From assembly GCF_000717275.1 (NCBI RefSeq), contig NZ_JNYV01000002.1, forward strand, positions 1,240,001-1,304,000: a stretch of DNA of 64,000 nt, given 5' to 3'. This DNA comes from Kitasatospora arboriphila (GTDB lineage: Bacteria; Actinomycetota; Actinomycetes; Mycobacteriales; Mycobacteriaceae). The stretch's first letter is position 1. The number at the start of each line of letters is the position of its first letter. Positions 16,266-24,835 of this stretch are shown one piece after another. The notes under the pieces were generated by a model. It was given only the letters and a program-made list of their open reading frames with translations. It made no database searches and had not been told where the DNA came from. The position numbers and the translations under genes were made by a program.

Positions 16266-17008
16266 ATCTGCTCAGCGCCTCCGTCGACGAACACCTCGGA
16301 CCCGGTCATGAAGCTGCTCTGATCGGATGCGAGGAACAACACCGCTGCAGCGATCTCCTCGGGCTGACCAATCCGGCGCATCGGTACCGTGGCCGCTTGC
16401 GCGTCGAGCAGGTCCTTCGCTTGACCTTCAGGCGCAAGTTCTTTGAGTCCGCGGGTCTCCACCGGGCCGGGGATGACCGTGTTGACCCGGATCTTGCGGT
16501 CGACCAGTTCTGCGGCCCACGTCCGTCCGAACGACCGGATGGCTGCCTTCGATGCCGCGTATGCGCCGAAGGCGGGGATTCCGGCAGAAGCGGACGTCGA
16601 ACCGGCGAGCACTATCGAAGCACCCTCGTTCAGCAGTGGCAGCACCGACTGGACGGTGAAAACCGTTCCGCCCACGTTCCGGTTGAAAGTGTCCGCGAGG
16701 TGCTCGGGTGTCTCGTCGGCGAGAGAGGCGAACTCGCCGCCGCCTGCGTTGGCGAAGACGACGTCGAGTCCCTGGCCGCGGTCGGCAATGGCCTGCGCGA
16801 GGTTCTGCAAATCCTTGGGGTCGGTGACGTCGCTGCGAACCCCGGTCGCCTGCGCGCCGATCGTCGAAACCGCTGTGTCGATCCCCGATTGGTTGCGGCC
16901 GGTGATGAACACATGAGCGCCTTCGGCCGCGAGTCGCTGGGCGGTCGCGAGCCCGATGCCCGAGGTGCCGCCGGTGACGAGCGCTGTCTTTCCAGTGAGC
17001 TGAGCCAT
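16262..17008 (-). CDS. SDR family oxidoreductase
   Basis: A 248-residue classical short-chain dehydrogenase. The NAD(P) site TGGTSGIG is at residues 12-19; NAG at 87-89, the catalytic Ser near 137 (AGSTSAS), Tyr150 and Lys154 (YAASK) and Asn111 complete the tetrad. Arg38 after the second strand (ITGRNQ) favours NADPH. The ATG at 17008 (MAQLTGKTALVTGG) was chosen for the fold start. The final GG-rich end (VFVDGGAEQI) is intact. Two copies of the MarR-type palindrome lie 58-86 bases upstream. Expression under MarR control, in response to an electrophile or aromatic compound, is inferred. Confidence 0.92.
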   Translation of the reverse strand: MAQLTGKTALVTGGTSGIGLATAQRLAAEGAHVFITGRNQSGIDTAVSTIGAQATGVRSDVTDPKDLQNLAQAIADRGQGLDVVFANAGGGEFASLADETPEHLADTFNRNVGGTVFTVQSVLPLLNEGASIVLAGSTSASAGIPAFGAYAASKAAIRSFGRTWAAELVDRKIRVNTVIPGPVETRGLKELAPEGQAKDLLDAQAATVPMRRIGQPEEIAAAVLFLASDQSSFMTGSEVFVDGGAEQI

Positions 17009-17065
17009 GATTGCTTCCTGACTGTCGTTCGATGCGGGCGTTGTGCTCGCCCCCATGAGAACGCA

Positions 17066-17076
17066 TGACATGTCAC
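17066..17076. promoter_or_regulatory. Putative MarR operator 1 upstream of SDR
   Basis: TGACATGTCAC contains the perfect palindrome TGACATGTCA and is identical over 11 bases to 15374-15384. It lies 58 bases before the SDR ATG on the minus strand and 67 bases before the plus-strand gene at 17143. Confidence 0.6.
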
Positions 17077-17084
17077 GTTATTCC

Positions 17085-17094
17085 TGCCATGTCA
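17085..17094. promoter_or_regulatory. Putative MarR operator 2 upstream of SDR
   Basis: TGCCATGTCA matches the palindrome TGACATGTCA with one mismatch and is spaced 19 bases from operator 1, about two helical turns, so two dimers could bind the same face of DNA. Confidence 0.45.
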
Positions 17095-17142
17095 CGATCG
17101 GGCAGGCACACTGGAGTCCTCACCGCACAACAGGAGTGATCA

Positions 17143-17544
17143 ATGAGTACCAACGGACCGTTCGGCTTCGAGCCCGAGGATTTCGACCGCTTTGCCAGAG
17201 AGGCCGGCGAGGGATTCCGCGACATGCTGGGCCAGGTCGCCAAGGGGATGTCGCAATCCGGAGGCGAGAACCCCCTGGCGTCGCTACTTCGCGATTCGAT
17301 GTTCAGCACGGCGTCGCAGCGCACCAAGCCCGCGCCGCCGACGCGTGAGACCACGGGCGACACCGGTGACGGTGTCTGGGCCATCTACACCGTCGCCGAA
17401 GACGGATCGGCCCGCATCGACCAGGTGTACGCCTCGGAGCTCGATGCTCTGCGCGTGCACAAAGACAATGTGGACCCGCAACGGCGTGTCCGGTTCCTGC
17501 CCTACGGCGTCTCGGTCGGAGTTCTGGACGACAGCGGCTCATAG
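17143..17544 (+). CDS. Actinobacterial hypothetical protein (133 aa)
   Basis: A 133-residue soluble protein. The N-terminal third is acidic and Phe-rich (GFEPEDFDRFAREAGEGFRD), a proline- and threonine-rich linker follows, and the C-terminal 60 residues form a conserved block (GVWAIYTVAEDGSARIDQVY, later RRVRFLPYGVSVGVLDD). The block looks like a small beta-rich domain seen in many Mycobacteriales. Function is unknown. It is divergent from the SDR gene, and a strong hairpin lies 90 bases downstream. Confidence 0.72.
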   Translation: MSTNGPFGFEPEDFDRFAREAGEGFRDMLGQVAKGMSQSGGENPLASLLRDSMFSTASQRTKPAPPTRETTGDTGDGVWAIYTVAEDGSARIDQVYASELDALRVHKDNVDPQRRVRFLPYGVSVGVLDDSGS

Positions 17545-17631
17545 CCCGAAAGTGTGTTGTTGTGGCGGCGCCGACCTGGGCTTTCGGCCGCAACAACCAC
17601 ACATCATCGGGGAGTGGGCGGCTGAAACGAG

Positions 17632-17667
17632 GAGACCCTGATCAAGGTTCCCCCTGATCAGGGTCTC
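17632..17667. terminator. Bidirectional hairpin terminator
   Basis: A perfect 13-bp stem: GAGACCCTGATCA (17632-17644) pairs with TGATCAGGGTCTC (17655-17667) over a 10-base loop. It sits between the plus-strand gene ending at 17544 and the minus-strand tRNA-Pro ending at 17690, so it can end both transcripts. No long U-run. Confidence 0.7.
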
Positions 17668-17689
17668 TCATGTGTCTCAACCAACACAG

Positions 17690-17763
17690 TCGGGGTGGCG
17701 GGATTCGAACCCACGACCTCTTCGTCCCGAACGAAGCACGCTACCAAGCTGCGCCACACCCCG
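17690..17763 (-). tRNA. tRNA-Pro (CGG)
   Basis: The minus strand folds into a complete 74-nt cloverleaf. The acceptor stem CGGGGTG pairs with CACCCCG, the D-arm has GCGCAGCTTGGTAGCGC-like pairing, the anticodon arm is CTTCG-TTCGGGA-CGAAG with CGG at the anticodon position, and the T-arm contains GGTTCGAATCC. The CCA end is not encoded. The discriminator base is A. CGG reads CCG proline codons, the most used in high-GC genomes. Confidence 0.97.
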
Positions 17764-17829
17764 TGATCAATCAGCCTGCGATAGCTTACCTCAGCCGCGG
17801 TAGCGGATTAAATCGCCTGGTCACGAGGG

Positions 17830-18825
17830 TCAATTGGCTTCGGCATTCACCGGAGGCAGTGACCCCTCCTGCTCGTAGTCGGCGTCGCCGGCCGAGACGG
17901 GAGTGAGGGTGAGCAGCGTGGCCTCGGGCCGGCAGCAGAAGCGGGCCGGAACATACGGCGAAGTGCCCAGCCCGGCACTGACGTGAAGCTTCATCGCCGC
18001 ACCCCATGCCGACACGCCTTTGACCCGTGACCGGTCGAGGTCGCAGTTGGTCACGATTGCGCCGACACCGGGCAGGCACAGCTGGCCTCCGTGAGTGTGT
18101 CCTGCCATCACGAGGTCGTACCCGTCGTCGGCGAACCGGTCGAGCACACGCGGCTCCGGCGAGTGGGTCAGACCCAAGCGCAGATGCGCCAGCGGGTTGG
18201 GACGGCCCTCGATGGTCTCGTAGCGGTCGCGGCCGATGTGCGGATCGTCGACACCCGCAGCAGCCACCCGCACCCCGGCGACCTCGAGTTCACGCACCGA
18301 GTGGGTGGCGTCGAGCCAGCCACGCTCGGTGAATGCCGCGCGCAGGTCCTGCCACGGAAGCGGCTCCCCGTGGGTGCGCTTGTGGTCTTTCTTGAAGTAC
18401 TTCAGCGGGTTCTTCGGAATGGGCGCGAAGTAGTCGTTGGACCCGAACACGAAGAGCCCGGGAAGGGACAACAGATCGCCCAGCGCCTGGACCACGGCCG
18501 GTACCGACTGCGGGTGGGCCAAGTTGTCGCCGGTGTTGATGACGAGGTCTGGCTGCAGCGCGGCGAGCTCCTGAACCCATGCTTGTTTGAGCCGCTGTCC
18601 CGGCATCATGTGGAGGTCGCTGATGTGCAGCACCCGCAGCGATGTGGAGCCGGGCTCGAGAACCGACAGGGTCTCGTGTCGCAGCGCGAATGCGTTTCGC
18701 TCGATCAAGGTCGCGTAGGCGAGACCGGCGGCGCCCGCGGCCGCGACCCCCGCGATCGCGTGGACCGGGGTCAGACCGGTGAGTTGATCTGTGCGACGAG
18801 TGATGCTTTTTCGTCCCTGAGGCAT
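17830..18825 (-). CDS. Metallophosphoesterase (Rv3683-type)
   Basis: A 331-residue calcineurin-like phosphoesterase. The metal-binding motifs appear in order: HISDLHMM (DxH), NTGDNLAH (GDN), FGSNDYFAP (GNHE variant with GSND), LGLTHSPEP (H), MAGHTHGGQ (GHTH). An N-terminal hydrophobic stretch (AIAGVAAAGAAGLAYATLIE) probably anchors it to the membrane. The ATG at 18825 was preferred; in-frame starts further upstream would add an arginine-rich extension. It is the first gene of the block syntenic with M. tuberculosis Rv3683-Rv3644c. The gene order next to ponA2 suggests a cell-envelope phosphodiester or lipid phosphate substrate, but none is known. Confidence 0.9.
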   Translation of the reverse strand: MPQGRKSITRRTDQLTGLTPVHAIAGVAAAGAAGLAYATLIERNAFALRHETLSVLEPGSTSLRVLHISDLHMMPGQRLKQAWVQELAALQPDLVINTGDNLAHPQSVPAVVQALGDLLSLPGLFVFGSNDYFAPIPKNPLKYFKKDHKRTHGEPLPWQDLRAAFTERGWLDATHSVRELEVAGVRVAAAGVDDPHIGRDRYETIEGRPNPLAHLRLGLTHSPEPRVLDRFADDGYDLVMAGHTHGGQLCLPGVGAIVTNCDLDRSRVKGVSAWGAAMKLHVSAGLGTSPYVPARFCCRPEATLLTLTPVSAGDADYEQEGSLPPVNAEAN

Positions 18826-18895
18826 CTGGCCAGAATACGCCCGCAGGCGCAAAACGGGTGCGGACCGTCGACCTCGGCGGCGTAGGTTTGACCAC

Positions 18896-19363
18896 ATGTC
18901 CACGATCAAAGAGCAGATCCGCACCGATCTGACCGCTGCCATGAAAGCCAAGAACACCACGGTCACCGGGACCCTGCGGATGGTCCTGGCTGCCATTCAG
19001 TCCGAAGAGGTGTCGGGCAAGGCTGCCCGCGAGTTGACCGATGACGACGTGATGAAAGTGCTTGCGCGCGAGAGTAAGAAGCGTGCAGAGGCGGCCGCGG
19101 TGTTCTCGGAGAACAATCGCGAGGAACTGGCAGAGAAGGAACGCGCCGAGGGTGAGATCATCGCCGGGTACCTACCCGCGCAATTGTCCGACGAGGAACT
19201 GACGGGCATCGTCGACAAAGCCGTTGCGGCCGTCACCGAAGAGATCGGTGAACCACCGGCCATGAGGCAGATGGGCCAAGTGATGGGGCACGCCACCAAA
19301 CTTGCCGCCGGTCGCGCCGACGGCAAGCGCCTGTCATCGGCGATTCGCGCGCGCCTGCAGTAG
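18896..19363 (+). CDS. GatB/YqeY domain protein
   Basis: A 155-residue protein of the YqeY/Aim41 family, related to the tail domain of the GatB amidotransferase subunit. The family is helical and binds RNA or GatCAB-like partners. Diagnostic stretches are MKAKNTTVTGTLRMVLAAIQ, KKRAEAAAVFSENNREELAE, IIAGYLPAQLSDEELTGIVD and GQVMGHATKLAAGRADGKRL. The ATG lies 70 bases from the divergent metallophosphoesterase start. The full-length family match makes it complete. Precise role unknown. Confidence 0.92.
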   Translation: MSTIKEQIRTDLTAAMKAKNTTVTGTLRMVLAAIQSEEVSGKAARELTDDDVMKVLARESKKRAEAAAVFSENNREELAEKERAEGEIIAGYLPAQLSDEELTGIVDKAVAAVTEEIGEPPAMRQMGQVMGHATKLAAGRADGKRLSSAIRARLQ

Positions 19364-19380
19364 TCCTGCTGTCCGGCGAA

Positions 19381-21837
19381 TCAGCCGCCCGGTACCGGGA
19401 TCACGATCGGGCCGACCCCGGGGACGGTGATGGTGGTGGGTGGTGACGCCCGTCGGGTGGGGAGCTGGGACTGACCGGTGCTCACGTAGATGGTGACGGT
19501 GCTCCCGGGGATCGCCGTGTCCTCGGGGGCGGTGAACACCACGGTGCCCGCTGCTTGCGCACTGTCGGTGTCGAGGCGCGCAACCCGAAAGCCCGCCTGC
19601 TCGATCCGCCTCGTCGCCTCGTCGGCGGTCATCCCCGCAACAGACGGAACAGCCTTGCCGCCCACACCGGCCACGTAGGTCGGGTCGTTCGGTGGCAGGG
19701 CGGTGGGCCCGAAGTTGTTGGCGATCGGCAACATCGCGGTGAACCATGTTCGTGCCGGTTCACTACCGCCGTAAAGGGTGCCGTATCCGCATTGCCGCAG
19801 CGGATTCGAGCACAGCTCCGACGGGGTCGGTGAATCGTTGTACGTGTAGGTCGCGGCCGCCAGGTTGTTGGTGAACCCGAGGAAAGCCGACGAGCGGTGA
19901 GCCTCTGTGGTGCCCGTCTTGCCGGCCATCGGCAGGTTCCATCCGGTGGACCCGGCAGCGCCGGCAGCAGTTCCCGATCCGCGGTCGTCCTGGCTCATGG
20001 CGTTCGCGAGGGTGTCGGCCAGGCCGGGTTCGACGACCTTCTCGCACTTCGGACGCTCGAAGGCGACCTCTTGCACCGCAGGCCGCCCGTCGGCACCCAA
20101 CACCTGGTTGCCGTTGCGGTCGCGCTTCGGCTGCGTGATGGATGCAATCGGGTTCGGCGGGCACCACACACCGTGCGAAGACAGGGTGGCGGCAACGTTG
20201 GAGAGTTCGAGTGCGTTGATCGCGGTGGGTCCCAGGGTGAACGAACCCAGATTGTTCTGCTTGAAGTAGTCGGCCAAGCTCTGCTCGCCCTGGCCGGAGG
20301 TCCCCGGATTGGTGTACGAGCGCAGTCCGAGACGTACGGCGATGTCGACCGCAGGTCCCACCCCGACGTCTTGGAGGAGCTTGACGAATGCGGTGTTGGG
20401 GGACTGAGCGAGTGCCTGAGTCACCGACAACTGTGCGGGATACCGGCCGTCGTTGCGCACACAGTAGGTGTTCGCCGGGCAACCGTTGACACCGCCGCTG
20501 CTACCCATGCCCTGCGCCTGGAAGGTGGCAGGGACCTGAAGGGATGACCCGGCACCCAGGCCCTTTTCCATCGCCGCGGCGACCGTGAAGATCTTGAACA
20601 CCGACCCCGCACCGTCGCCGACCATCGAGAACGGCTGTGGCTGCACGGTCTGGTTCGCATTCTGGTCGAGTCCGTACTGGCGACTCGACGCCATCGACAT
20701 GATGTCGTGGCTCTCGGTGCCCGGCCGGATCACGCTCATGACAGTCGCGACCCCGTTGAGGTCGGGGTCGGTGATGTTCTGCACCCCGGTCAGCGTCGAC
20801 CGCTGGACGGCGGGGTCGAGCGTGGTGCGGATCGTGTAGCCGCCACGCGCGACAGTCTCGCGGCTCAGCCCGTTCTCGGCAAGGAACTTCAGGGCGTAGT
20901 CGCAGAAGAATCCGGCGTCAGCGGCCGAGATGCAGCCGTTGGGCAAGGTGATCGGGGAGGGGACCACGCCGAGCGGGGTCTCCTTGGCGGCCTGGTACTC
21001 GGTTGCGCGGTTCGGGAAGTTGGAGATCAGCGTGTCGAGAACCAGGTTGCGGCGTTCGAGCACACCATCGGGGTTGTTGTAGGGGTCGAGTGCCGAACTC
21101 GACTGCACCATGCCGGCGAGCATCGCCGACTCGGGGATCGTCAGATCCTTGGCGGCCTTGTTGAAGTACGTGCGAGCTGCGGCCTCGATGCCGTACGCGC
21201 CGTTACCGAACGGCACCACGTTCAGGTAGCGCGTGACGATTTCTTTCTTGGCCTCCTGCTTGGCCTGCTCGTCGTTGAGGTTCTTGTCCCGCTTGGCCTG
21301 CTGGGTGAGGTTCTCCTCCAGCGTGAGTGCCATGCGGACTTCTTTGAGCTTGCGTGCAGGCGTGGTCTCGGTGGCGGCGCGGCGGTCGGCGTCGGTGCGG
21401 GCGAGAACCAACAGTTGGTAGTTCTTCACATACTGCTGGTCGATGGTCGAAGCACCCTGCTGCACCTCGCCCGACGACGAGTTCTTCAGGAACGCGCGGA
21501 TCGTGCCTTTCCAGTCCACCCCGTCGTGGTCGAGGAAACGCCGGTCTTCGATGGAGATGATGGAGCGGATCATCTCCGGCGAGATGTCGTTGTAGCCGAC
21601 CTGCGTTCGTCGCTGGTCGTAGAGGAACGCGATCGGCTTGCCGGTGACGTCCGTCATCGTCGTGACCTCGGGGACCGTGCCTTCGAGCAGTTCCGACGAC
21701 ACGTTCTGGACCGTGTCCGCGGCCCGGCTCGACACCAGCCCGATTCCACCGGCCACCGGAAACAGCAGTCCGGCGACCAGAACACCGGCTAGGACGCAGC
21801 ATCCCGCGAGCAGTGACAGGGACTTCGACTTTGGCAC
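19381..21837 (-). CDS. ponA2: Class A penicillin-binding protein, PonA2 type
   Basis: An 818-residue bifunctional peptidoglycan synthase. One membrane anchor near residues 8-34 is followed by a GT51 transglycosylase domain (SIISIEDRRFLDHDGVDWKG with the catalytic Glu, then QQGASTIDQQYVKN). The transpeptidase domain has GSVFKIF (SxxK with the acylated Ser), QSPNTAF (SxN) and MAGKTGTTE (KTG). A C-terminal PASTA domain starts near AVPSVAGMTADEATRRIEQA and ends TIYVSTGQSQ, followed by a proline-rich tail. The start is GTG 21837. PonA2 works in wall synthesis during non-growth and stress in mycobacteria. It diverges from whiB4 as in M. tuberculosis (Rv3682/Rv3681c). Confidence 0.95.
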   Translation of the reverse strand: MPKSKSLSLLAGCCVLAGVLVAGLLFPVAGGIGLVSSRAADTVQNVSSELLEGTVPEVTTMTDVTGKPIAFLYDQRRTQVGYNDISPEMIRSIISIEDRRFLDHDGVDWKGTIRAFLKNSSSGEVQQGASTIDQQYVKNYQLLVLARTDADRRAATETTPARKLKEVRMALTLEENLTQQAKRDKNLNDEQAKQEAKKEIVTRYLNVVPFGNGAYGIEAAARTYFNKAAKDLTIPESAMLAGMVQSSSALDPYNNPDGVLERRNLVLDTLISNFPNRATEYQAAKETPLGVVPSPITLPNGCISAADAGFFCDYALKFLAENGLSRETVARGGYTIRTTLDPAVQRSTLTGVQNITDPDLNGVATVMSVIRPGTESHDIMSMASSRQYGLDQNANQTVQPQPFSMVGDGAGSVFKIFTVAAAMEKGLGAGSSLQVPATFQAQGMGSSGGVNGCPANTYCVRNDGRYPAQLSVTQALAQSPNTAFVKLLQDVGVGPAVDIAVRLGLRSYTNPGTSGQGEQSLADYFKQNNLGSFTLGPTAINALELSNVAATLSSHGVWCPPNPIASITQPKRDRNGNQVLGADGRPAVQEVAFERPKCEKVVEPGLADTLANAMSQDDRGSGTAAGAAGSTGWNLPMAGKTGTTEAHRSSAFLGFTNNLAAATYTYNDSPTPSELCSNPLRQCGYGTLYGGSEPARTWFTAMLPIANNFGPTALPPNDPTYVAGVGGKAVPSVAGMTADEATRRIEQAGFRVARLDTDSAQAAGTVVFTAPEDTAIPGSTVTIYVSTGQSQLPTRRASPPTTITVPGVGPIVIPVPGG

Positions 21838-21945
21838 GCCAGCAAGGATACGTGGCGTCTGCCTTCTCAGGTGGCACCGAGCGGCGCAAAGGCCAGATCG
21901 TCGCACTCGGTTTGCACGCGAGTGCCACTTTTTTCATTCCAGGTC

Positions 21946-21975
21946 TTGACGGTGCGTAAGTGTGGTCCATACATT
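21946..21975 (+). promoter_or_regulatory. Candidate whiB4 promoter
   Basis: TTGACG (21946-21951) and TACATT (21970-21975) are spaced 18 bp apart and point toward whiB4, giving a predicted start near 21982 and a leader of about 80 nt. The Crp-like site at 21989-22004 lies just downstream of this start. Confidence 0.5.
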
Positions 21976-21988
21976 GGTCGTAATTGAA

Positions 21989-22004
21989 TGTGACACACGT
22001 AACA
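21989..22004. promoter_or_regulatory. Crp-type binding site upstream of whiB4
   Basis: TGTGACACACGTAACA matches TGTGA-N6-TCACA at 9 of 10 defined positions. A wider 7-bp inverted repeat (TGAATGT at 21985 and ACATTCA at 22002) brackets it. It is 57 bases before the whiB4 ATG. Located downstream of the predicted start, it would repress. The crp gene itself is 5 kb away in this window. Confidence 0.6.
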
Positions 22005-22060
22005 TTCAGTCTTAAATGTGGCGGCGGACGTCAATATTGTGCTTCAGACAGGGGATCGTA

Positions 22061-22378
22061 ATGGCAAAAGCGGCAGCTGCGACGGTAGAGAACGAAGCAA
22101 GATTGGCCTGGGTGGCCAGGGCACGGTGCCGCGAGGTCGATCCTGACCAGCTGTTTGTCCGTGGAGCCGCCCAGCGCAAGGCTGCGACGATCTGCCGTCA
22201 TTGCCCAGTCCAGCTCGAGTGTGGTGCAGATGCACTCGACAATCGCGTTGAGTTCGGGGTCTGGGGAGGCATGACCGAACGTCAGCGCAGAGCGCTGTTG
22301 CGCCAGCATCCCGAGGTCACCTCGTGGAGCACGTTCTTCGAGACACAGCGTCGCAGGCAGATCACCAGCGTTGGCTGA
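22061..22378 (+). CDS. whiB4: WhiB4-type iron-sulfur transcriptional regulator
   Basis: A 105-residue Wbl protein. Cluster ligands are Cys23, Cys45, Cys48 and Cys54 (C-x21-C-x2-C-x5-C); the turn motif GVWGG and a basic tail (MTERQRRALLRQ) follow. Position next to ponA2 and the ArsA pair identifies it with M. tuberculosis WhiB4 (Rv3681c), an oxygen-sensitive 4Fe-4S protein that compacts DNA and tunes the oxidative-stress response. ATG 22061 is preferred over an upstream ATG at 22016 because the extension is unconserved-looking. A Crp-like site and a sigma-A-type promoter precede it. Confidence 0.94.
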   Translation: MAKAAAATVENEARLAWVARARCREVDPDQLFVRGAAQRKAATICRHCPVQLECGADALDNRVEFGVWGGMTERQRRALLRQHPEVTSWSTFFETQRRRQITSVG

Positions 22379-22394
22379 GTCTCCGCGAACATCC

Positions 22395-22426
22395 TGACGC
22401 CGTCGCCCTGCCGGGCGGCGGCGTCA
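22395..22426. terminator. Bidirectional terminator between whiB4 and the ArsA operon
   Basis: TGACGCCGTCGCCC (22395-22408) pairs with GGGCGGCGGCGTCA (22413-22426) with one mismatch over the loop TGCC. It begins 17 bases past the whiB4 stop and includes the stop codon of the convergent ATPase gene. Confidence 0.7.
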
Positions 22427-23518
22427 GCCTTTGCTGGTGATCTCTTCGGCCACCGCGCGCAGTGCGGTCATGTCGGCGACCTCGAACGGCAGTGACGGCA
22501 CACCCACGATCGGGACTGCCGGATGCGACGTGGTGAAGCTGTGCAGCAGGTGCAGTTCGCGTTTGCCGGTGGTCGCACGTTCGGAATGAATCGTGAGGAC
22601 CGCTTTGGCCAGCGGGTCGTCGACATTGTTGGCCGCCGCCTCGGCGGTACTCCCGCCGATCGCGGTGAGGTTGGGGTGGGTTCGGTTGAGGATCAGGCCG
22701 GCGAGCGGCATCTTCTCCTCGGAGAGCCGGTCGACGAAGAACGCGGCCTCACGCAGGGCGTCCGGTTCGGCCGCCGCAACCACGGCGAATTGGGTGCCGG
22801 GTTGTTTGAGCAGGTTGTAGGTCCGGTTCGCCCGTTCCCGGAAGCTTCCGAACATCGAGTCGAGTGACTGCACGAAGACCGAGACGTCCCGCAGCGTCTC
22901 GCCGCCGATGATGGTCGAGATGCCCTTCATGGCCAGGCCGACAACACCGGTGACGACCCGGCCCACACCGCGACCGCCACCCACGAGCATCTTCATCAGC
23001 CGGCCTTCGAGGAACGACCCGAGACGCTGGGGCGCGTCGAGGAAGTCGAGGGCATTGCGCGAGGGTGGGGTGTCCACCACCACCAGGTCCCAATCATCCT
23101 GCGCCAGCAGCTGTCCCAGCTTCTCCATCGCCATGTACTCCTGCGTGCCGGAGAACGAGCTGGCAACCGTCTGATAGAAGTTGTTGTTCATGATCGCCTC
23201 GGCGCGTTCAGGCGTCGAGTATTGCGTCACCATCTCGTCGAAGGTGCGGCGCATGTCGAGCATCATTGCGTCGAGCGTGCCCTCGCCGTCGACCTTGACC
23301 GGTTGGGGGCTGTTGGTCAGTTCGCTCATACCCAGCGATTGCGCGAGCCGCTTGGCGGGGTCGATCGTGAGGACAACAACCTTGCGTCCCCGTTCGGCGG
23401 CGTACACGGCCATTGCCGCGGCGGTGGTCGTCTTGCCGACTCCGCCTGCGCCACAACAGATCACGACCTTCGTTCCGAGGTCGGTGAGAATTGCGCCCAT
23501 TTTCAGGTCGATCGGCAT
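22424..23518 (-). CDS. ArsA/GET3-type ATPase, second (Rv3680-type)
   Basis: A 364-residue deviant-Walker ATPase of the ArsA/GET3 class. [13 protein letters not shown] carries the P-loop with the signature Lys, [15 protein letters not shown] is the switch/Walker B region. ATG 23518 overlaps the TGA of the partner gene (TGATG), so the subunits are made together. The pair resembles Rv3679-Rv3680 of M. tuberculosis, where the two proteins form a heteromeric complex that protects the envelope and metal/redox balance under reductive stress. Unlike ArsA, no arsenite-binding Cys triad is seen. Substrate not assigned. Confidence 0.9.
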   Translation of the reverse strand: MPIDLKMGAILTDLGTKVVICCGAGGVGKTTTAAAMAVYAAERGRKVVVLTIDPAKRLAQSLGMSELTNSPQPVKVDGEGTLDAMMLDMRRTFDEMVTQYSTPERAEAIMNNNFYQTVASSFSGTQEYMAMEKLGQLLAQDDWDLVVVDTPPSRNALDFLDAPQRLGSFLEGRLMKMLVGGGRGVGRVVTGVVGLAMKGISTIIGGETLRDVSVFVQSLDSMFGSFRERANRTYNLLKQPGTQFAVVAAAEPDALREAAFFVDRLSEEKMPLAGLILNRTHPNLTAIGGSTAEAAANNVDDPLAKAVLTIHSERATTGKRELHLLHSFTTSHPAVPIVGVPSLPFEVADMTALRAVAEEITSKG

Positions 23519-24528
23519 CAGGCACCAGCCTTCTGGAGGATTTCGGAGATTTCGTAGAGGCCACCGAGGTCGACGCCATCGTCGAACGCGGGCAGCTGCA
23601 GCTTGTCGAGTTCCATGGCATCGAGTTCGGCGCCGGCCTCGAGCTGGGCCTGCACCCGACTGGCGTGCTCGATGGTCTCGGTGAGCAGGCCCTCGAAGTC
23701 GGCCTCGGTGTACTTCAAACCCGACTTGTCGAGCTGGGCGCGCAGTTCGGCGGCATCGATGACGCCGTCGGCGATGTCGCCGATCGACTCGGGCGGCAGA
23801 TGATGCGGCGACACCCGATTGACAATCACCGACCCGATGGTGAGGTTCTTGCCCTCCAGCTCGCGGACCGCCTCGATGGTCTCCTGGATGGGCATCGCCT
23901 CGAGCAACGTCACCAGATGCACCACGGTCTGGTCCGAGTGCAGCAGCTTGACCACGCCATCGCTCTGGTTGCGCAACGGACCGGTCTTGGTCAGATCGGC
24001 CATGGCCTTGGTGACGTCGAGGAAGTTGCCGATCCGGCCCGTCGGAGGTGCGTCGACCACCACCGCATCGTAGATCCGGTTGCCGCGCTTGTCGGTTCGG
24101 ACCACTGTCTCCTTGATCTTCCCCGTCACCAAGACGTCGCGAAGCCCCGGCGCGACGGTGGTGACGAAGTCGATGGCACCGATGCGGCGCATGGCGCGGC
24201 CGGCGAATCCGAGGTTGTAGAACATGTCGAGATACTCGAGCAGTGCGTGTTCGATGTCGATCGCCAGTGCCCACACCTGACCGCCGCCTTCTGCGGTGGC
24301 GACCTTGGTCTCGGTGGGGGCAAGGGGCGGGACATCGAAGATCTGCGCGATGCCCTGACGTCCCTCGCACTCGACGAGGAGGACCTTCTTGCCCTCGGCG
24401 GCCAGTGTCAGCGCGAGAGCCGCCGCGACAGTGGTTTTTCCGGTCCCGCCCTTGCCGGAGACGAAGTGCAGGCGCGCCTTCGCAGCGGCCTCTGACCAGC
24501 GATAGCCCGTGGGCTGTTCTGTTGTCAC
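23518..24528 (-). CDS. ArsA/GET3-type ATPase, first (Rv3679-type)
   Basis: A 336-residue ArsA-like ATPase. [20 protein letters not shown] is a textbook deviant Walker A (KGGTGKT), and [15 protein letters not shown] the nucleotide-sensing switch. The GTG start at 24528 ([11 protein letters not shown]) was preferred. It is 4-base coupled to the following ATPase gene. The two are distinct in sequence, which argues for an asymmetric heterodimer rather than a simple repeat. It diverges from the small DUF4177 gene. Homologous pair in M. tuberculosis: Rv3679/Rv3680. Confidence 0.9.
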   Translation of the reverse strand: MTTEQPTGYRWSEAAAKARLHFVSGKGGTGKTTVAAALALTLAAEGKKVLLVECEGRQGIAQIFDVPPLAPTETKVATAEGGGQVWALAIDIEHALLEYLDMFYNLGFAGRAMRRIGAIDFVTTVAPGLRDVLVTGKIKETVVRTDKRGNRIYDAVVVDAPPTGRIGNFLDVTKAMADLTKTGPLRNQSDGVVKLLHSDQTVVHLVTLLEAMPIQETIEAVRELEGKNLTIGSVIVNRVSPHHLPPESIGDIADGVIDAAELRAQLDKSGLKYTEADFEGLLTETIEHASRVQAQLEAGAELDAMELDKLQLPAFDDGVDLGGLYEISEILQKAGA

Positions 24529-24664
24529 GGGTTCACCATATCCACGTTGATCATGGCCGAAGACCATACCGTGCAGTACGCCTATTTCACCCCTGTCATC
24601 AGGGGATGTCCGGGTTGGTGAACGTACGCGGCCCGAACACATACCGGAGGGATAGGGTGTGCAC

Positions 24665-24829
24665 ATGAGCGAGCCAACTGCCTGGGAGTACGTCACCGTC
24701 CCCCTTCTGACCCATGCCACCAAACAAATCCTCGACCAGTGGGGTGCTGACGGCTGGGAGCTGGTCAGCGTCCTGCCGGGACCCACGGGCGAACAGCACG
24801 TCGCCTACCTGAAGCGCGCCAAGGGCTGA
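24665..24829 (+). CDS. DUF4177-like small protein (54 aa)
   Basis: A 54-residue protein, MSEPTAWEYVTVPLLTH to AYLKRAKG, with the WEY(V/K) and WGADGWELVSVLP signature of DUF4177, a small beta-alpha-beta fold. An GGAGGG site precedes the ATG. It ends 6 bases before the RidA gene start, so the two are one operon, matching the M. tuberculosis small gene next to Rv3678c. Function unknown; possibly a chaperone or partner of RidA. Confidence 0.8.
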   Translation: MSEPTAWEYVTVPLLTHATKQILDQWGADGWELVSVLPGPTGEQHVAYLKRAKG

Positions 24830-24835
24830 TCCGTC

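Noticed and set aside
22424..24370. Single 648-residue ATPase
   Set aside because: The first 284 residues are an Arg-rich out-of-frame reading of the first ATPase gene. The real start is ATG 23518 in the TGATG overlap.
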